Positions 31,726 through 38,258 of a stretch of DNA of 38,258 nucleotides are shown in pieces. The DNA is from Frankia nepalensis (lineage in GTDB: Bacteria > Actinomycetota > Actinomycetes > Frankiales > Frankiaceae): assembly GCF_016786325.1 (NCBI RefSeq), contig NZ_JADWYU010000130.1, positions 1-38,258 on the forward strand, read 5' to 3'. The notes under the pieces were generated by a model that saw only the letters and a program-made list of their open reading frames with translations, did not search any database and was not told the origin of the DNA. Made by a program: the position numbers and the translations under genes. Each line of letters opens with the position of its first letter. The stretch's first letter is position 1.

Positions 31726-32424
31726 GTGGCTCCGACCCCGGACGAGATCGAGGCCGCGCGGACGTCTGCCGGCGGCTGGACCCGTGAACAGCTCGCGGAG
31801 TGGGGCGTTGCCTGGCCGCCTCCGCCAGGCTGGAAGAAACGACTGGCCCAGCAGGACGCTTCCTCAGCGGAGGGCCCGGGTCTGGAACCGCCACCGACGC
31901 GGCTGGCCGCGGTCGGCGACCGGGCGAGGCTGACTGAGACCGGCGAAGTCCAGCCAGTGCGGCAACCTGGTATGACGGGCGTGGTGGAGATCTTTACGGA
32001 CGGGGCGTGCAAGGGTAACCCCGGGCCCGGCGGCTGGGGCGTCGTCCTGCGCTACGGCCGCCACGAGAAGACGCTCTGTGGTGGCGAGCCGGACGACACG
32101 ACCAACAACCGCATGGAGCTCCTGGCCGCCATCAAGGCGCTGGAGTCGCTTAACCGGCCGTCGGTCGCCAAGATCTATACCGACAGCCAGTACCTGCGCG
32201 ACGGGATCCGCGGCTGGCTGCCGCGCTGGCGAAGCAACGGCTGGCAGACGAGAGAAAAGAAGCCCGTCAAGAACGCTGACCTGTGGAGGCAGCTGGATTC
32301 TCTGGCCGGGCGTCACCAGGTCGAATGGGTGTGGGTGAAGGGGCACGCCGGCAATCCCGGGAACGTCCTCGCTGACCAGCTCGCGAATCGTGGCCTTGCC
32401 GAGGCGCGTCGGCGCCCGTCCTGA
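31726..32424 (+). CDS. rnhA: Ribonuclease HI with an N-terminal extension
   Basis: A 232-residue protein with a complete RNase HI core from about residue 83 to 230. Catalytic acids are visible: Asp92 in [16 protein letters not shown], Glu in [13 protein letters not shown], Asp in IYTDSQYL and the final Asp in [11 protein letters not shown], plus the His loop [10 protein letters not shown]. It cuts the RNA strand of RNA-DNA hybrids. The first 82 residues are extra: [20 protein letters not shown] is a well-formed segment, then a linker. A conventional start exists at Met83 (ATG 31972). I keep GTG 31726 because the extension reads as protein. It converges on the P-loop kinase gene. Confidence 0.9.
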   Translation: MAPTPDEIEAARTSAGGWTREQLAEWGVAWPPPPGWKKRLAQQDASSAEGPGLEPPPTRLAAVGDRARLTETGEVQPVRQPGMTGVVEIFTDGACKGNPGPGGWGVVLRYGRHEKTLCGGEPDDTTNNRMELLAAIKALESLNRPSVAKIYTDSQYLRDGIRGWLPRWRSNGWQTREKKPVKNADLWRQLDSLAGRHQVEWVWVKGHAGNPGNVLADQLANRGLAEARRRPS

Positions 32425-32557
32425 GGCAGGCCTACGGCGATCGGGCAGGCGAACACGAAACGGCAGCCCGCCCGCGCCAACGCGGCATCTAGATTCTCGA
32501 TTCGCCGTCCCGAAGAAGTGCGGATGCCGCGCTCGCGGCCGGCACCGGTCGATCGGC

Positions 32558-33259
32558 TCAGACCGAGCGCCAGTGGAGTACGCGCGGCGCCCACGGGTCT
32601 TCGTTGTCGATCAGGATGTGGGCTTGGTCGTGTGGGGTCGCGGTGTCGCGGTATAGGGCTTGGCCCGGCAGGTAGCGGGCCTTGTAGCGCTCCTGGACCG
32701 TGCCGGCGGAGCCGAAGACCTCGACGTCGCGGTCGAGCGCGCGGCGTAGTGATTCGGCCGGGCTGATGTGCAGGTAGATCGCGAGGTCCCAGTGGGCGCG
32801 CAGCTCGGGACGCAGAAGGAAGACGCCGTCGACGAGCAGCACCGCGTTGTCCGGGGCACGTTCGGTGGGGACGTCGAGCGCGGTGTCGGCGCGGTAGTCG
32901 AACGAGGCGGGCTGGTAGCGGCGATCGCCGCCGGGGCGGAGCGGGTCAAGGAGGCGGGTGCGCAGAGCGTCGTAGTCGAACGCGTCGTGGAAGTAGCCCT
33001 CCGCGGACAGGGAGCCGCGGCGTCGGCGGGTCGCGGCGGGTTGGTGGAAGCCGTCCACGCTGGCGCGGATGACCGGCCGGCCGCGGAGGCCGACGCGGTC
33101 GGCAAGCTCGTCGGCGAGCGTGGTCTTACCAGCCGCGTCCGGCCCGTCGATCGCGACGCGTAGCACCCCGCCGTCGCGGTGTCCGGTGAGCAGCTCGCTG
33201 AGAGCGTCGAGGAGCGCGGCGCGGGAAGGCGACTCGCCGGCGGGAAGAGGATCGGTCAC
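32558..33259 (-). CDS. Uridine kinase-like P-loop nucleotide kinase
   Basis: A 233-residue phosphotransferase-fold protein. The Walker A loop is DGPDAAGKTT (38-47); SVDGFHQP follows as the usual DxFHxP substrate segment; PDNAVLLVDGVFLLRPELRA includes the Walker B-like strand; and IYLHISPAESLRRALDRD, with its Arg residues, is the lid. This arrangement is that of actinobacterial uridine kinase-like proteins, which phosphorylate ribonucleosides or related sugars. GTG 33259 has AGGAG seven bases upstream. The repeat-rich gap at 33260-33510 separates it from the MazG-like gene, also on the minus strand. Confidence 0.85.
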   Translation of the reverse strand: MTDPLPAGESPSRAALLDALSELLTGHRDGGVLRVAIDGPDAAGKTTLADELADRVGLRGRPVIRASVDGFHQPAATRRRRGSLSAEGYFHDAFDYDALRTRLLDPLRPGGDRRYQPASFDYRADTALDVPTERAPDNAVLLVDGVFLLRPELRAHWDLAIYLHISPAESLRRALDRDVEVFGSAGTVQERYKARYLPGQALYRDTATPHDQAHILIDNEDPWAPRVLHWRSV

Positions 33260-33350
33260 TGGTCGCTCCTGTCGCGGCGTGTCCCCGCCGCGGCGGTCAT
33301 GCACGCTGGCTGTGGAGGGTTCCGAGGTCGGAGAGGCCTTCGGACTGGCA

Positions 33351-33398
33351 GAGGCGGCCGGATGGGCTGCCGGTGAGGCGGCCGGATGGGCTGCCGGT
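33351..33398. repeat. Perfect 24-base tandem duplication
   Basis: The 24-base unit starting GAGGCGGCCGGATGG occurs twice head to tail (33351-33374 and 33375-33398). It is a fresh slippage-type duplication in the non-coding gap upstream of the uridine kinase-like gene. Confidence 0.75.
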
Positions 33399-33464
33399 GA
33401 CGGTCTGGAGGAGTTGGCGGGTGGTGTCGTGGGTTCGTCGCCTCGGTGACCGCGCCGCTCTGCC

Positions 33465-33485
33465 GGTTGGCGGTTGGCGGTTGGC
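33465..33485. repeat. Three copies of a 7-base repeat
   Basis: GGTTGGC is repeated three times in a row, directly downstream (minus strand) of the MazG-like gene. Confidence 0.7.
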
Positions 33486-33510
33486 GACGTTCTCCTGCCG
33501 TCGAACGCGA

Positions 33511-33828
33511 TCAGTGCCAGGTTCTGGTTTCATTGAAAGCTTCTTTGTCACGGATGGCCTGCGTGAGGTTGATGTCGAGACGGTTGGCAATGGAACAGGC
33601 GAAAATGAGGATGTCGGCGAGCTCCTCGTCGATGCTGCCGACGAGGTCGCCGTCCTGAGATCGGTGACCGTTGTTCTTGCGGACGGCTCGGGCGAGTTCG
33701 CCGGCTTCTTCCATCAGGCGCCAGGTCTGCTCGTGCACGCTGTGGCTGGTGAAGCCACGTTCGGTTTCCATGTCGGCGACGTAGCGCTGCAGATCGGTGA
33801 GGGTGGCGTCCAGGGCCAGGGGCTGCAC
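33511..33828 (-). CDS. MazG-like nucleotide pyrophosphohydrolase
   Basis: A 105-residue all-alpha pyrophosphohydrolase. The metal-binding pattern is present: WRLMEEAGELARAVRK gives the EExxE helix and DEELADILIFACSIANRLDI gives the second acidic helix. It would hydrolyse a nucleoside triphosphate, or a modified one, to the monophosphate, cleaning up nucleotide pools. I chose GTG 33828 because GAGAGGA lies seven bases upstream; a GTG at 33867 is the alternative and would add 13 residues. The gene follows a methyltransferase and a CxxC protein whose frame overlaps it, so the three are probably one transcript. Confidence 0.83.
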   Translation of the reverse strand: MQPLALDATLTDLQRYVADMETERGFTSHSVHEQTWRLMEEAGELARAVRKNNGHRSQDGDLVGSIDEELADILIFACSIANRLDINLTQAIRDKEAFNETRTWH

Positions 33829-34222
33829 GGGGAGTCCTCTCGTCGGGTCGGGCGTGGGCGTCTTCACGCCTTCGCGTTGGGTGCGCTGGGAAGCCGTGTG
33901 GGGTCGGGGGAAGCCGAGGGTGGGTGGTGAGCATGATGTCGCCGGCGGCGCCCGCGATGACGACGTCGAGGGCGCGGGTCGCGGACTCCGGGTGGCTCGT
34001 GAGGCCTACGCGGAGGAAGTTCTGGTGCCAGCCGGGGTGGCTCTTGATCCCGAGGCGGCGGCAGCGGGGCCAGGTGGCGTGGTAGCCGAAGCACGCGGGG
34101 CACGAGCGGCGTGCCTGACGCGGCTGGCCAGGTTGCCCGGAGACGCTCTTGGATGGTCCTGGGGGTGCGTTGGCCTCGGCCGGTGGGCCGGGTGGGCCGG
34201 TGGGCGGCCGGGTGGTGGTCAT
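33548..34222 (-). CDS. CxxC protein coupled to the methyltransferase; end uncertain
   Basis: Its ATG at 34222 overlaps the methyltransferase stop (ATGA), a mark of translational coupling. The first 100 or so residues read as protein: RRSCPACFGYHATWPRCRRL, then IKSHPGWHQNFLRVGLTSHP and ALDVVIAGAAGDIMLTTHP. CPAC plus a later Cys suggests a metal site. From about 33870 onwards the frame is an out-of-phase read of the MazG-like gene, yet it stays open to 33548. So either the two genes overlap by about 280 bases, or a single-base change has removed the natural stop. I know no family for it. Confidence 0.45.
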   Translation of the reverse strand: MTTTRPPTGPPGPPAEANAPPGPSKSVSGQPGQPRQARRSCPACFGYHATWPRCRRLGIKSHPGWHQNFLRVGLTSHPESATRALDVVIAGAAGDIMLTTHPRLPPTPHGFPAHPTRRREDAHARPDERTPRAAPGPGRHPHRSAALRRRHGNRTWLHQPQRARADLAPDGRSRRTRPSRPQEQRSPISGRRPRRQHRRGARRHPHFRLFHCQPSRHQPHAGHP

Positions 34223-35025
34223 GACCGGCGGATATGGATCAGATGGTAGAGACGGGCGACCTGGCGGTAGGGATCGCGGCGGCCGGCTTGCCATTCGGCT
34301 TCGAGGACGGTGTCGAGGTCGGGGCCGGGTGGGGTGTCGCCGAGGTGGTCGGTGAAGACGCGGATGCCGTGCCAGATGACGGGGTCGGCGCCGGCGGCCG
34401 CCAGCAGGTCCTGGATCTGGAGGGGGTCGTCGCCGCGGCTGGGGACGCCGAGGTTGCCGATCTCGGTGCCGGTGGTCTCGTCGTCGAGGAGGCTTACGGC
34501 CTCGTGCCATCGGGCCTGCAGGCCGGCGCGCAGCGCGAGCGCGGTGGCGTTCTTCCCGACGAGGGAGATCGTTCCGCCGGGTCGTGTCAGGGAGACGAGG
34601 ACGCCGAGCAGCGGGGCCGGGTCGGGCAGGTACATGAGCACCCCGTGGCAGAGGGTGGCGTCCCAGCCGTCGCCGACGAGCGTGGCGGCGTCGTGCCCGT
34701 CACCGAGGACCAGGCTGACACGAGCGCTGACGGGAGCGGGTTCGGCGAGCAGGCTGTCGCTGGCCTGGCCGAGCATGTCGGGGTCGGGGTCGCAGATCGT
34801 GACCTGGTAGCCGTCGCGGGCGAGGGCGATGGCCTGGGTGCCGTCGCCGCCGCCGACGTCGAGGATCCTGCCGGGTGGGGCGGGCAGGTGGGTGCGCAGG
34901 GCGCGGGTGACGAGGTGCTGGCGGACGACGCCGCGCAGGGTGGCGGTGTGCGCGTGATAAGCGGGTGCGAGGGCGCGGCTCAGGACCCAGTTGTTGTCGG
35001 TGACACGTGGGCCAGGTTCGGTCAC
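34219..35025 (-). CDS. Class I SAM-dependent methyltransferase
   Basis: A 268-residue methyltransferase. Motif I is ILDVGGGDGTQAIALARDG; CDPDPDM is the acidic end of strand 2; VLGDGHDAA and WDATLCHGVLMYLPDPAPLL are motifs II and post-II, and LTRPGGTISLVGKN is motif III. The insertion from about residue 165 to the end is specific. The fold resembles small-molecule or tRNA modifying MTases (CmoM-like), but the substrate is not readable. GTG 35025 has AAGGAG eight bases upstream. The downstream CxxC gene begins inside its stop codon, and the MazG-like gene follows. Confidence 0.88.
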   Translation of the reverse strand: MTEPGPRVTDNNWVLSRALAPAYHAHTATLRGVVRQHLVTRALRTHLPAPPGRILDVGGGDGTQAIALARDGYQVTICDPDPDMLGQASDSLLAEPAPVSARVSLVLGDGHDAATLVGDGWDATLCHGVLMYLPDPAPLLGVLVSLTRPGGTISLVGKNATALALRAGLQARWHEAVSLLDDETTGTEIGNLGVPSRGDDPLQIQDLLAAAGADPVIWHGIRVFTDHLGDTPPGPDLDTVLEAEWQAGRRDPYRQVARLYHLIHIRRS

Positions 35026-35050
35026 TGGTTCGGCTCCTTTGCTGCGGCGG

Positions 35051-35629
35051 ATCGTTCATGTCACCGTGGGCCGAAGCCACAGTGTGGCCGTGCGCGCGGA
35101 CGGCACGGTGCCGGTCCGCATCGACGGGCTGAGCGGCGTCACCAGGGCCGCTGGCGGAGCTGACTTCACGCTGGTCCTGTCGACCGATGGCGGCGCTGTC
35201 GGCAAGGTGCTCGGCTGGGGCTGCAACGCGTTGGGGCAGCTCGGGATCGGCAACACGCAGGACACGGCCACTCCGACGGCGGCGGTCGGCGCCCCGGACG
35301 ACTTCGTCGACCTGGATGCCGGCAACAATCACGCTCTCGCACGGCGCCCCGACGGAACGGCGTGGTCGTGGGGTTCCAACAGTTCTGGGCGGCTGGGTCT
35401 CGGGCCGACGGCGCCAGCCTTCGTGCCCGTCGCCACCCAGATTCCGGGTCTCTCCGGGGTTCCAGCGATGGCGGCGGGCCATCTCTTCAGCCTGGCCATC
35501 GCCCGACCGGAGCAGGTCGCGAAGCCGCTCCCGAACCCGGGTTCCGGCGAGCCGCCCGTCGACGAACAAGCTCCGCCGTCCGATGAGCCCGAGTGTCCCC
35601 TCGCCGTGCCCGACTGCGACCACCCGTAG
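35051..35629 (+). pseudogene. 5'-truncated RCC1-repeat protein fragment
   Basis: The frame carries RCC1 (regulator of chromosome condensation) repeats: VTVGRSHSVAVRADGTV, then LGWGCNALGQLGIGNTQD, VDLDAGNNHALARRPDGTAW, SWGSNSSGRLGLG and AAGHLFSLAIAR. That is about three blades; a full propeller needs seven. The C-terminal tail (PEQVAKPLPNPGSGEPPVDE onwards) looks natural, and a strong terminator follows. No start with a ribosome site exists; GTG 35066 is the best option. The missing N-terminus was probably lost where the methyltransferase gene now stands. A short functional protein remains possible. Confidence 0.6.
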
Positions 35630-35636
35630 CACGAAT

Positions 35637-35675
35637 CGGCCCGGCCTCGCGGAAAACACCCGCGAGACCGGGCCG
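35637..35675 (+). terminator. Strong intrinsic-type terminator after the RCC1 fragment
   Basis: CGGCCCGG (35637-35644) pairs with CCGGGCCG (35668-35675), and CTCGCGG (35646-35652) with CCGCGAG (35660-35666). One mismatch separates the two stems and the loop is seven bases. It sits seven bases past the RCC1 stop and insulates the TIR gene from upstream transcription. Confidence 0.75.
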
Positions 35676-35739
35676 CTACGAAGACGGATCGACCGCTGTG
35701 GCAGTGCTCTCTTGCGCTGCTGGCCGGGTGATCGGTGGG

Positions 35740-38258
35740 ATGCTGTGCGTCGTGGTCGATAGCGGGGGCGACGGGTACGAGTGGGACTTCTTCGTCTCGT
35801 ACACGCAGGTGGATCGGGGTTGGGCGGAATGGGTGGCCTGGCAGTTGGAGGCGGCCGGCCACCGGGTTCTTGTGCAGGCGTGGCACATGGTGGCGGGGAT
35901 GAGTTGGTCGGAGCGGATGGCCGCGGGGATGGCGCGGTCTGCTCGGACGGTGGCGATGCTCTCGCCGGCGTATGTGGCGTCGGAGGCGTGTGGGGCGGAG
36001 TGGCAAGCGGCCTGGCGCTCAGACCTCGTCGGGCGCGGCCGGCGGCTGCTGCCGGTCCGGGTGGCGGAGTTCTCCCCACCACCACCATTCGACGGGATCG
36101 TCTGGACCGACCTCTACGGCGTCGACGAGACAGAGGCGGCAACCCGGCTTGGCGGGATGGTCGAAGCCGCAACATCCGGGGAGGCTCGACCGTCCCGGCC
36201 GCCGTCGTTTCCCGGGGCTGGTCCGGGCGATGTGGGGCCGCGGTTCCCGGCCGCCGGACGGGCGGGGGTGTGGTCGCTGCCGTGGGAGCGCAACCGGCAT
36301 TTCACCGGCCGGGAAGAAGAGCTGTCCGAGCTGCGTAGCCGGCTGGTCGGGGATGGGCGGGCGGCGACCGTGCCACAGGCGCTGCACGGCCTGGGTGGGG
36401 TTGGGAAGACGCAGCTTGCGGTGCAGTACGCCTACCGGCATGCCCGGGATTATGACCTGGTCTGGTGGGTGCCGGCCGAGGATCCGGCGCTGGCATTGAC
36501 GGCGTTGGCCGCGCTGGCGGAGCGGGTCGGGGTTGCCGTGGCCGGGCAGGCGGAGGAATCCGCACATGCGGTCGTCGAATTGCTCCGCCAGGGTGGACGG
36601 TTCCCGCGTTGGCTGGTCATCCTGGACAACGCCGAGAGACCGGAGGATCTTTACGGCCTGCTGTCGGCGGCCGGTGGCGGCGGGCATGTGCTGGTCACAA
36701 CGCGGGATCTGGCCTGGTCGCGGCTGGCCGGCACGGTGGAAGTGGACGTGCTCCCCCGCGACCAGGCGGTGGTCTTGCTGCGGGCGCGGGTCCCGCGGCT
36801 CCCGGAGGCCGAGGCGGGGCAGATCGCGGCGGCGGTGGACGACCTGCCGCTGGCCTTGGCACAGGCTGGGGCGTGGCTAGCGGAAACCGGCACACCCGCC
36901 CGGGACTATGTGGACCTGCTCCGCGAGCGGGTGTCCGAGGTGATGGCCCGGGGCATCCCGGCGGATCACGCGCCGGTCGCGGCGACGTGGACGATCGCCC
37001 TGCGCTCCCTTGACGAACCGGCCGTTCTGCTCGCCCGGCTGTGGGCTCAGTTTGGCCCAGAACCCATACCGGTCGACCTGATCCGGTCTGAGGTCGCAGA
37101 TTTGCTGCCCGCACCGCTCGGCGCTGTCGCCTGTGACCCCCTGGCGCTGCGGGACATCATCGGCACGCTGGTGCGGACCGCAATCGTGCGGCTGGTCGTC
37201 GGTGACATGGTGGTGATGCATCGGCTGGTTCAGGCGGTGCTGCGCGACGACACCCCGGACAGTCTCCGCCCGGCGTTGCGCCAGGCGGCATGCGGGCTGC
37301 TCGCCCACAGTCACCCCGAGAACCCGACGACGCCTGACGGCTGGCGCCGGTATGCCCAGCTCTACCCCCATGCGCTCGCCACCGATCTGCTCGACACCGA
37401 CAGCGACAAGGCCCGGGACTTCATCCTTGCCCTGGCCTGGGCGCTGCGAGACCAGGGTGACTATCCGACCAGCCGCCGTCTCGCCGAACACGCCCACCAC
37501 CAATGGTCCACCCACCTCGGCGAGGACCACCCGGACACGATCCGCGCCGCGGGCAACTTCGCGTCGAACCTCGCAGACCAGGGGGACTATCCGGCCGCCC
37601 GTGCCCTGAAGGAGGACGTGCTTGCCCGGCGGCGGCGGATCCTCGGTGAGGACCATCCGGCCACGATCATGGCCGCCGGCAACCTCGCGAACACCCTCGT
37701 AAACCAGGGGGACTATCCGGCCGCCCGCGCCATGCAGGAGGATGTGCTTGCCCGGCTGCGGCGGGTCCTCGGTGAGGACCACCCGGATACGATCAGCGCC
37801 GCGGGCAACCTCGCGATCACCCTGGGGAGCCTGGGGGATTATGCGGCTGCCCGCGCCCTGGAAGAGGACGTGCTTGCCCGGCGGCGGCGGATCCTCGGCG
37901 AGGACCACCCGGATACGATCATGGCTGCGGGCAACCTCGCGAACATCCTGCGGGACCTGGGGGATTATGCGGCTGCCCGCGTCCTGGGAGAGGATGTGCT
38001 TGCCCGGCTGCGGCGGGTCCTCGGCGAGGACCATCCGGATACGATCATGGACACGGGCAACCTCGCGGCCACCCTGGGGAGCCTGGGGGATTATGCGGCT
38101 GCCCGCGCCCTGGAAGAGGACGTGTTTGCCCGGCGGCGGCGGATCCTCGGTGAGGACCACCCGGCCACGATCATGGCCGCCGGCAACCTCGCGGCCACCC
38201 TGGGGAGCCTGGGGGATTATGCGGCTGCCCGCGCCCTGGAAGAGGACGTGTTTGCCCG
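35740..38258 (+). CDS. TIR-NB-ARC-TPR protein, FxsT-like; runs off the window
   Basis: At least 839 residues, open to the last base. TIR domain (about 14-140): WDFFVSYTQVDRGWAEWVAW, WHMVAGMSWSERM and TVAMLSPAYVASEACGAEW, with a C-x-x-E placing the likely catalytic Glu near 87. NB-ARC: FTGREEELSELRSRL, Walker A GLGGVGKT (217-224), VWWVPAEDP, WLVILDNAE (Walker B) and VTTRDLAWSRLAG. From about residue 594, TPR units of exactly 42 residues. The order and DFFVSYTQ-type start resemble the TPR protein of FxSxx-COOH peptide systems, but no fxsA/fxsB-like gene is visible. TIR domains of this type often consume NAD+. ATG 35740 is one of several starts; GTG 35752 is another. Possible antiphage or signalling role is inference. 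Confidence 0.88.
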   Translation, partial: MLCVVVDSGGDGYEWDFFVSYTQVDRGWAEWVAWQLEAAGHRVLVQAWHMVAGMSWSERMAAGMARSARTVAMLSPAYVASEACGAEWQAAWRSDLVGRGRRLLPVRVAEFSPPPPFDGIVWTDLYGVDETEAATRLGGMVEAATSGEARPSRPPSFPGAGPGDVGPRFPAAGRAGVWSLPWERNRHFTGREEELSELRSRLVGDGRAATVPQALHGLGGVGKTQLAVQYAYRHARDYDLVWWVPAEDPALALTALAALAERVGVAVAGQAEESAHAVVELLRQGGRFPRWLVILDNAERPEDLYGLLSAAGGGGHVLVTTRDLAWSRLAGTVEVDVLPRDQAVVLLRARVPRLPEAEAGQIAAAVDDLPLALAQAGAWLAETGTPARDYVDLLRERVSEVMARGIPADHAPVAATWTIALRSLDEPAVLLARLWAQFGPEPIPVDLIRSEVADLLPAPLGAVACDPLALRDIIGTLVRTAIVRLVVGDMVVMHRLVQAVLRDDTPDSLRPALRQAACGLLAHSHPENPTTPDGWRRYAQLYPHALATDLLDTDSDKARDFILALAWALRDQGDYPTSRRLAEHAHHQWSTHLGEDHPDTIRAAGNFASNLADQGDYPAARALKEDVLARRRRILGEDHPATIMAAGNLANTLVNQGDYPAARAMQEDVLARLRRVLGEDHPDTISAAGNLAITLGSLGDYAAARALEEDVLARRRRILGEDHPDTIMAAGNLANILRDLGDYAAARVLGEDVLARLRRVLGEDHPDTIMDTGNLAATLGSLGDYAAARALEEDVFARRRRILGEDHPATIMAAGNLAATLGSLGDYAAARALEEDVFA
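37519..38258 (+). repeat. Tandem 126-bp TPR units, in alternating pairs
   Basis: Units begin at 37519, 37645, 37771, 37897, 38023 and 38149 (the last cut by the window end), spaced exactly 126 bases. Unit ends alternate: RRRRIL (units 1, 3, 5) and RLRRVL (units 2, 4), giving a 252-base higher-order period. Units 3, 5 and 6 share an identical stretch of over 40 bases ending in the GGAAGAGGACGTG region. The identity is at DNA level, so the copies arose or were homogenised recently. All lie inside the TIR-NB-ARC-TPR gene. Confidence 0.9.

Noticed and set aside
34700-36175. A 491-codon minus-strand frame across the methyltransferase start, RCC1 fragment and TIR domain
   Set aside because: It opposes TIR and RCC1 coding, is low-complexity and contains no recognisable domain.
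36877-38160. A 427-codon minus-strand open frame opposite the TPR array
   Set aside because: It is the antisense of the 42-residue repeats; the periodic GC-rich codons leave no stop on the other strand. The plus-strand reading has TIR, NB-ARC and TPR motifs.
35051-38258. RCC1 fragment and TIR-STAND gene as one system
   Set aside because: A strong terminator separates them, and the RCC1 piece lacks its N-terminus and a start.
37519-38258. The repeated 126-bp units as a CRISPR-like or intergenic repeat array
   Set aside because: The units have no spacers, keep one reading frame and encode TPR motifs.

Overview
The window is GC-rich (roughly 70% by eye) and reads like an actinobacterial chromosome. 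Frequent GTG and TTG starts, GGAGG-type ribosome sites, an F420 (Ddn-type) oxidoreductase, an NDMA-type alcohol dehydrogenase, a CYP142-like P450, a WD40-fused serine/threonine kinase and an FxsT-like TIR/NB-ARC/TPR protein together suggest Frankia or a close relative. This is inferred from gene content only; there is no rRNA, and I found no tRNA, CRISPR array or intact insertion sequence.

Layout. 0-6.2 kb: a nitroreductase, an orphan branched-chain-amino-acid-type binding lipoprotein, an exported alpha/beta hydrolase preceded by two palindromes, an RNA 2'-phosphotransferase (KptA) and a secreted HNH nuclease. 6.4-9 kb: two tandem paralogous membrane proteins flanked by gene relics (methyltransferase, leucine-rich-variant, CHAT). 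9-12 kb: a clear oxidative operon of Ddn-type protein, CYP142-like P450 and NDMA-type alcohol dehydrogenase, closed by a hairpin. 12-15.3 kb: a frameshifted MFS relic, then an AI-2E family transporter with a DUF2252 protein. 15.3-19.7 kb: two short-chain dehydrogenases, a SnoaL-like protein and a medium-chain dehydrogenase on the minus strand, divergent from a TetR regulator across a duplicated operator. 19.8-22.8 kb: a TetR pseudogene with four frame changes, a secreted protein of unknown function, an NTF2-like lipoprotein and an acyl-CoA dehydrogenase tail.

22.8-27.6 kb: the kinase with a seven-bladed WD40 propeller, an IclR regulator and a luciferase-like monooxygenase. 28-33.3 kb: unrelated accessory genes (SMI1/KNR4, a small unknown protein, DUF4291, a nitrilase-fold amidohydrolase, RNase HI with an extra N-terminal segment, a uridine-kinase-like P-loop protein). 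33.5-35.7 kb: a minus-strand set of methyltransferase, CxxC protein and MazG-like pyrophosphohydrolase with overlapping ends, then an RCC1 fragment with a strong terminator. 35.7 kb to the end: a TIR-NB-ARC-TPR protein that runs off the window; its TPR part is built of near-identical 126-bp units arranged in alternating pairs.

Themes. Two catabolic or biotransformation modules (9-12 kb and 15.3-19 kb) have the enzyme sets expected for hydroxylation and dehydrogenation of lipid or xenobiotic substrates. Between them the window is littered with frame-broken relics, either a region under weak selection or small sequencing indels. The most system-like candidates are the TIR-NB-ARC-TPR protein, the methyltransferase/CxxC/MazG cluster and the TetR-controlled dehydrogenase operon with its tandem operators.
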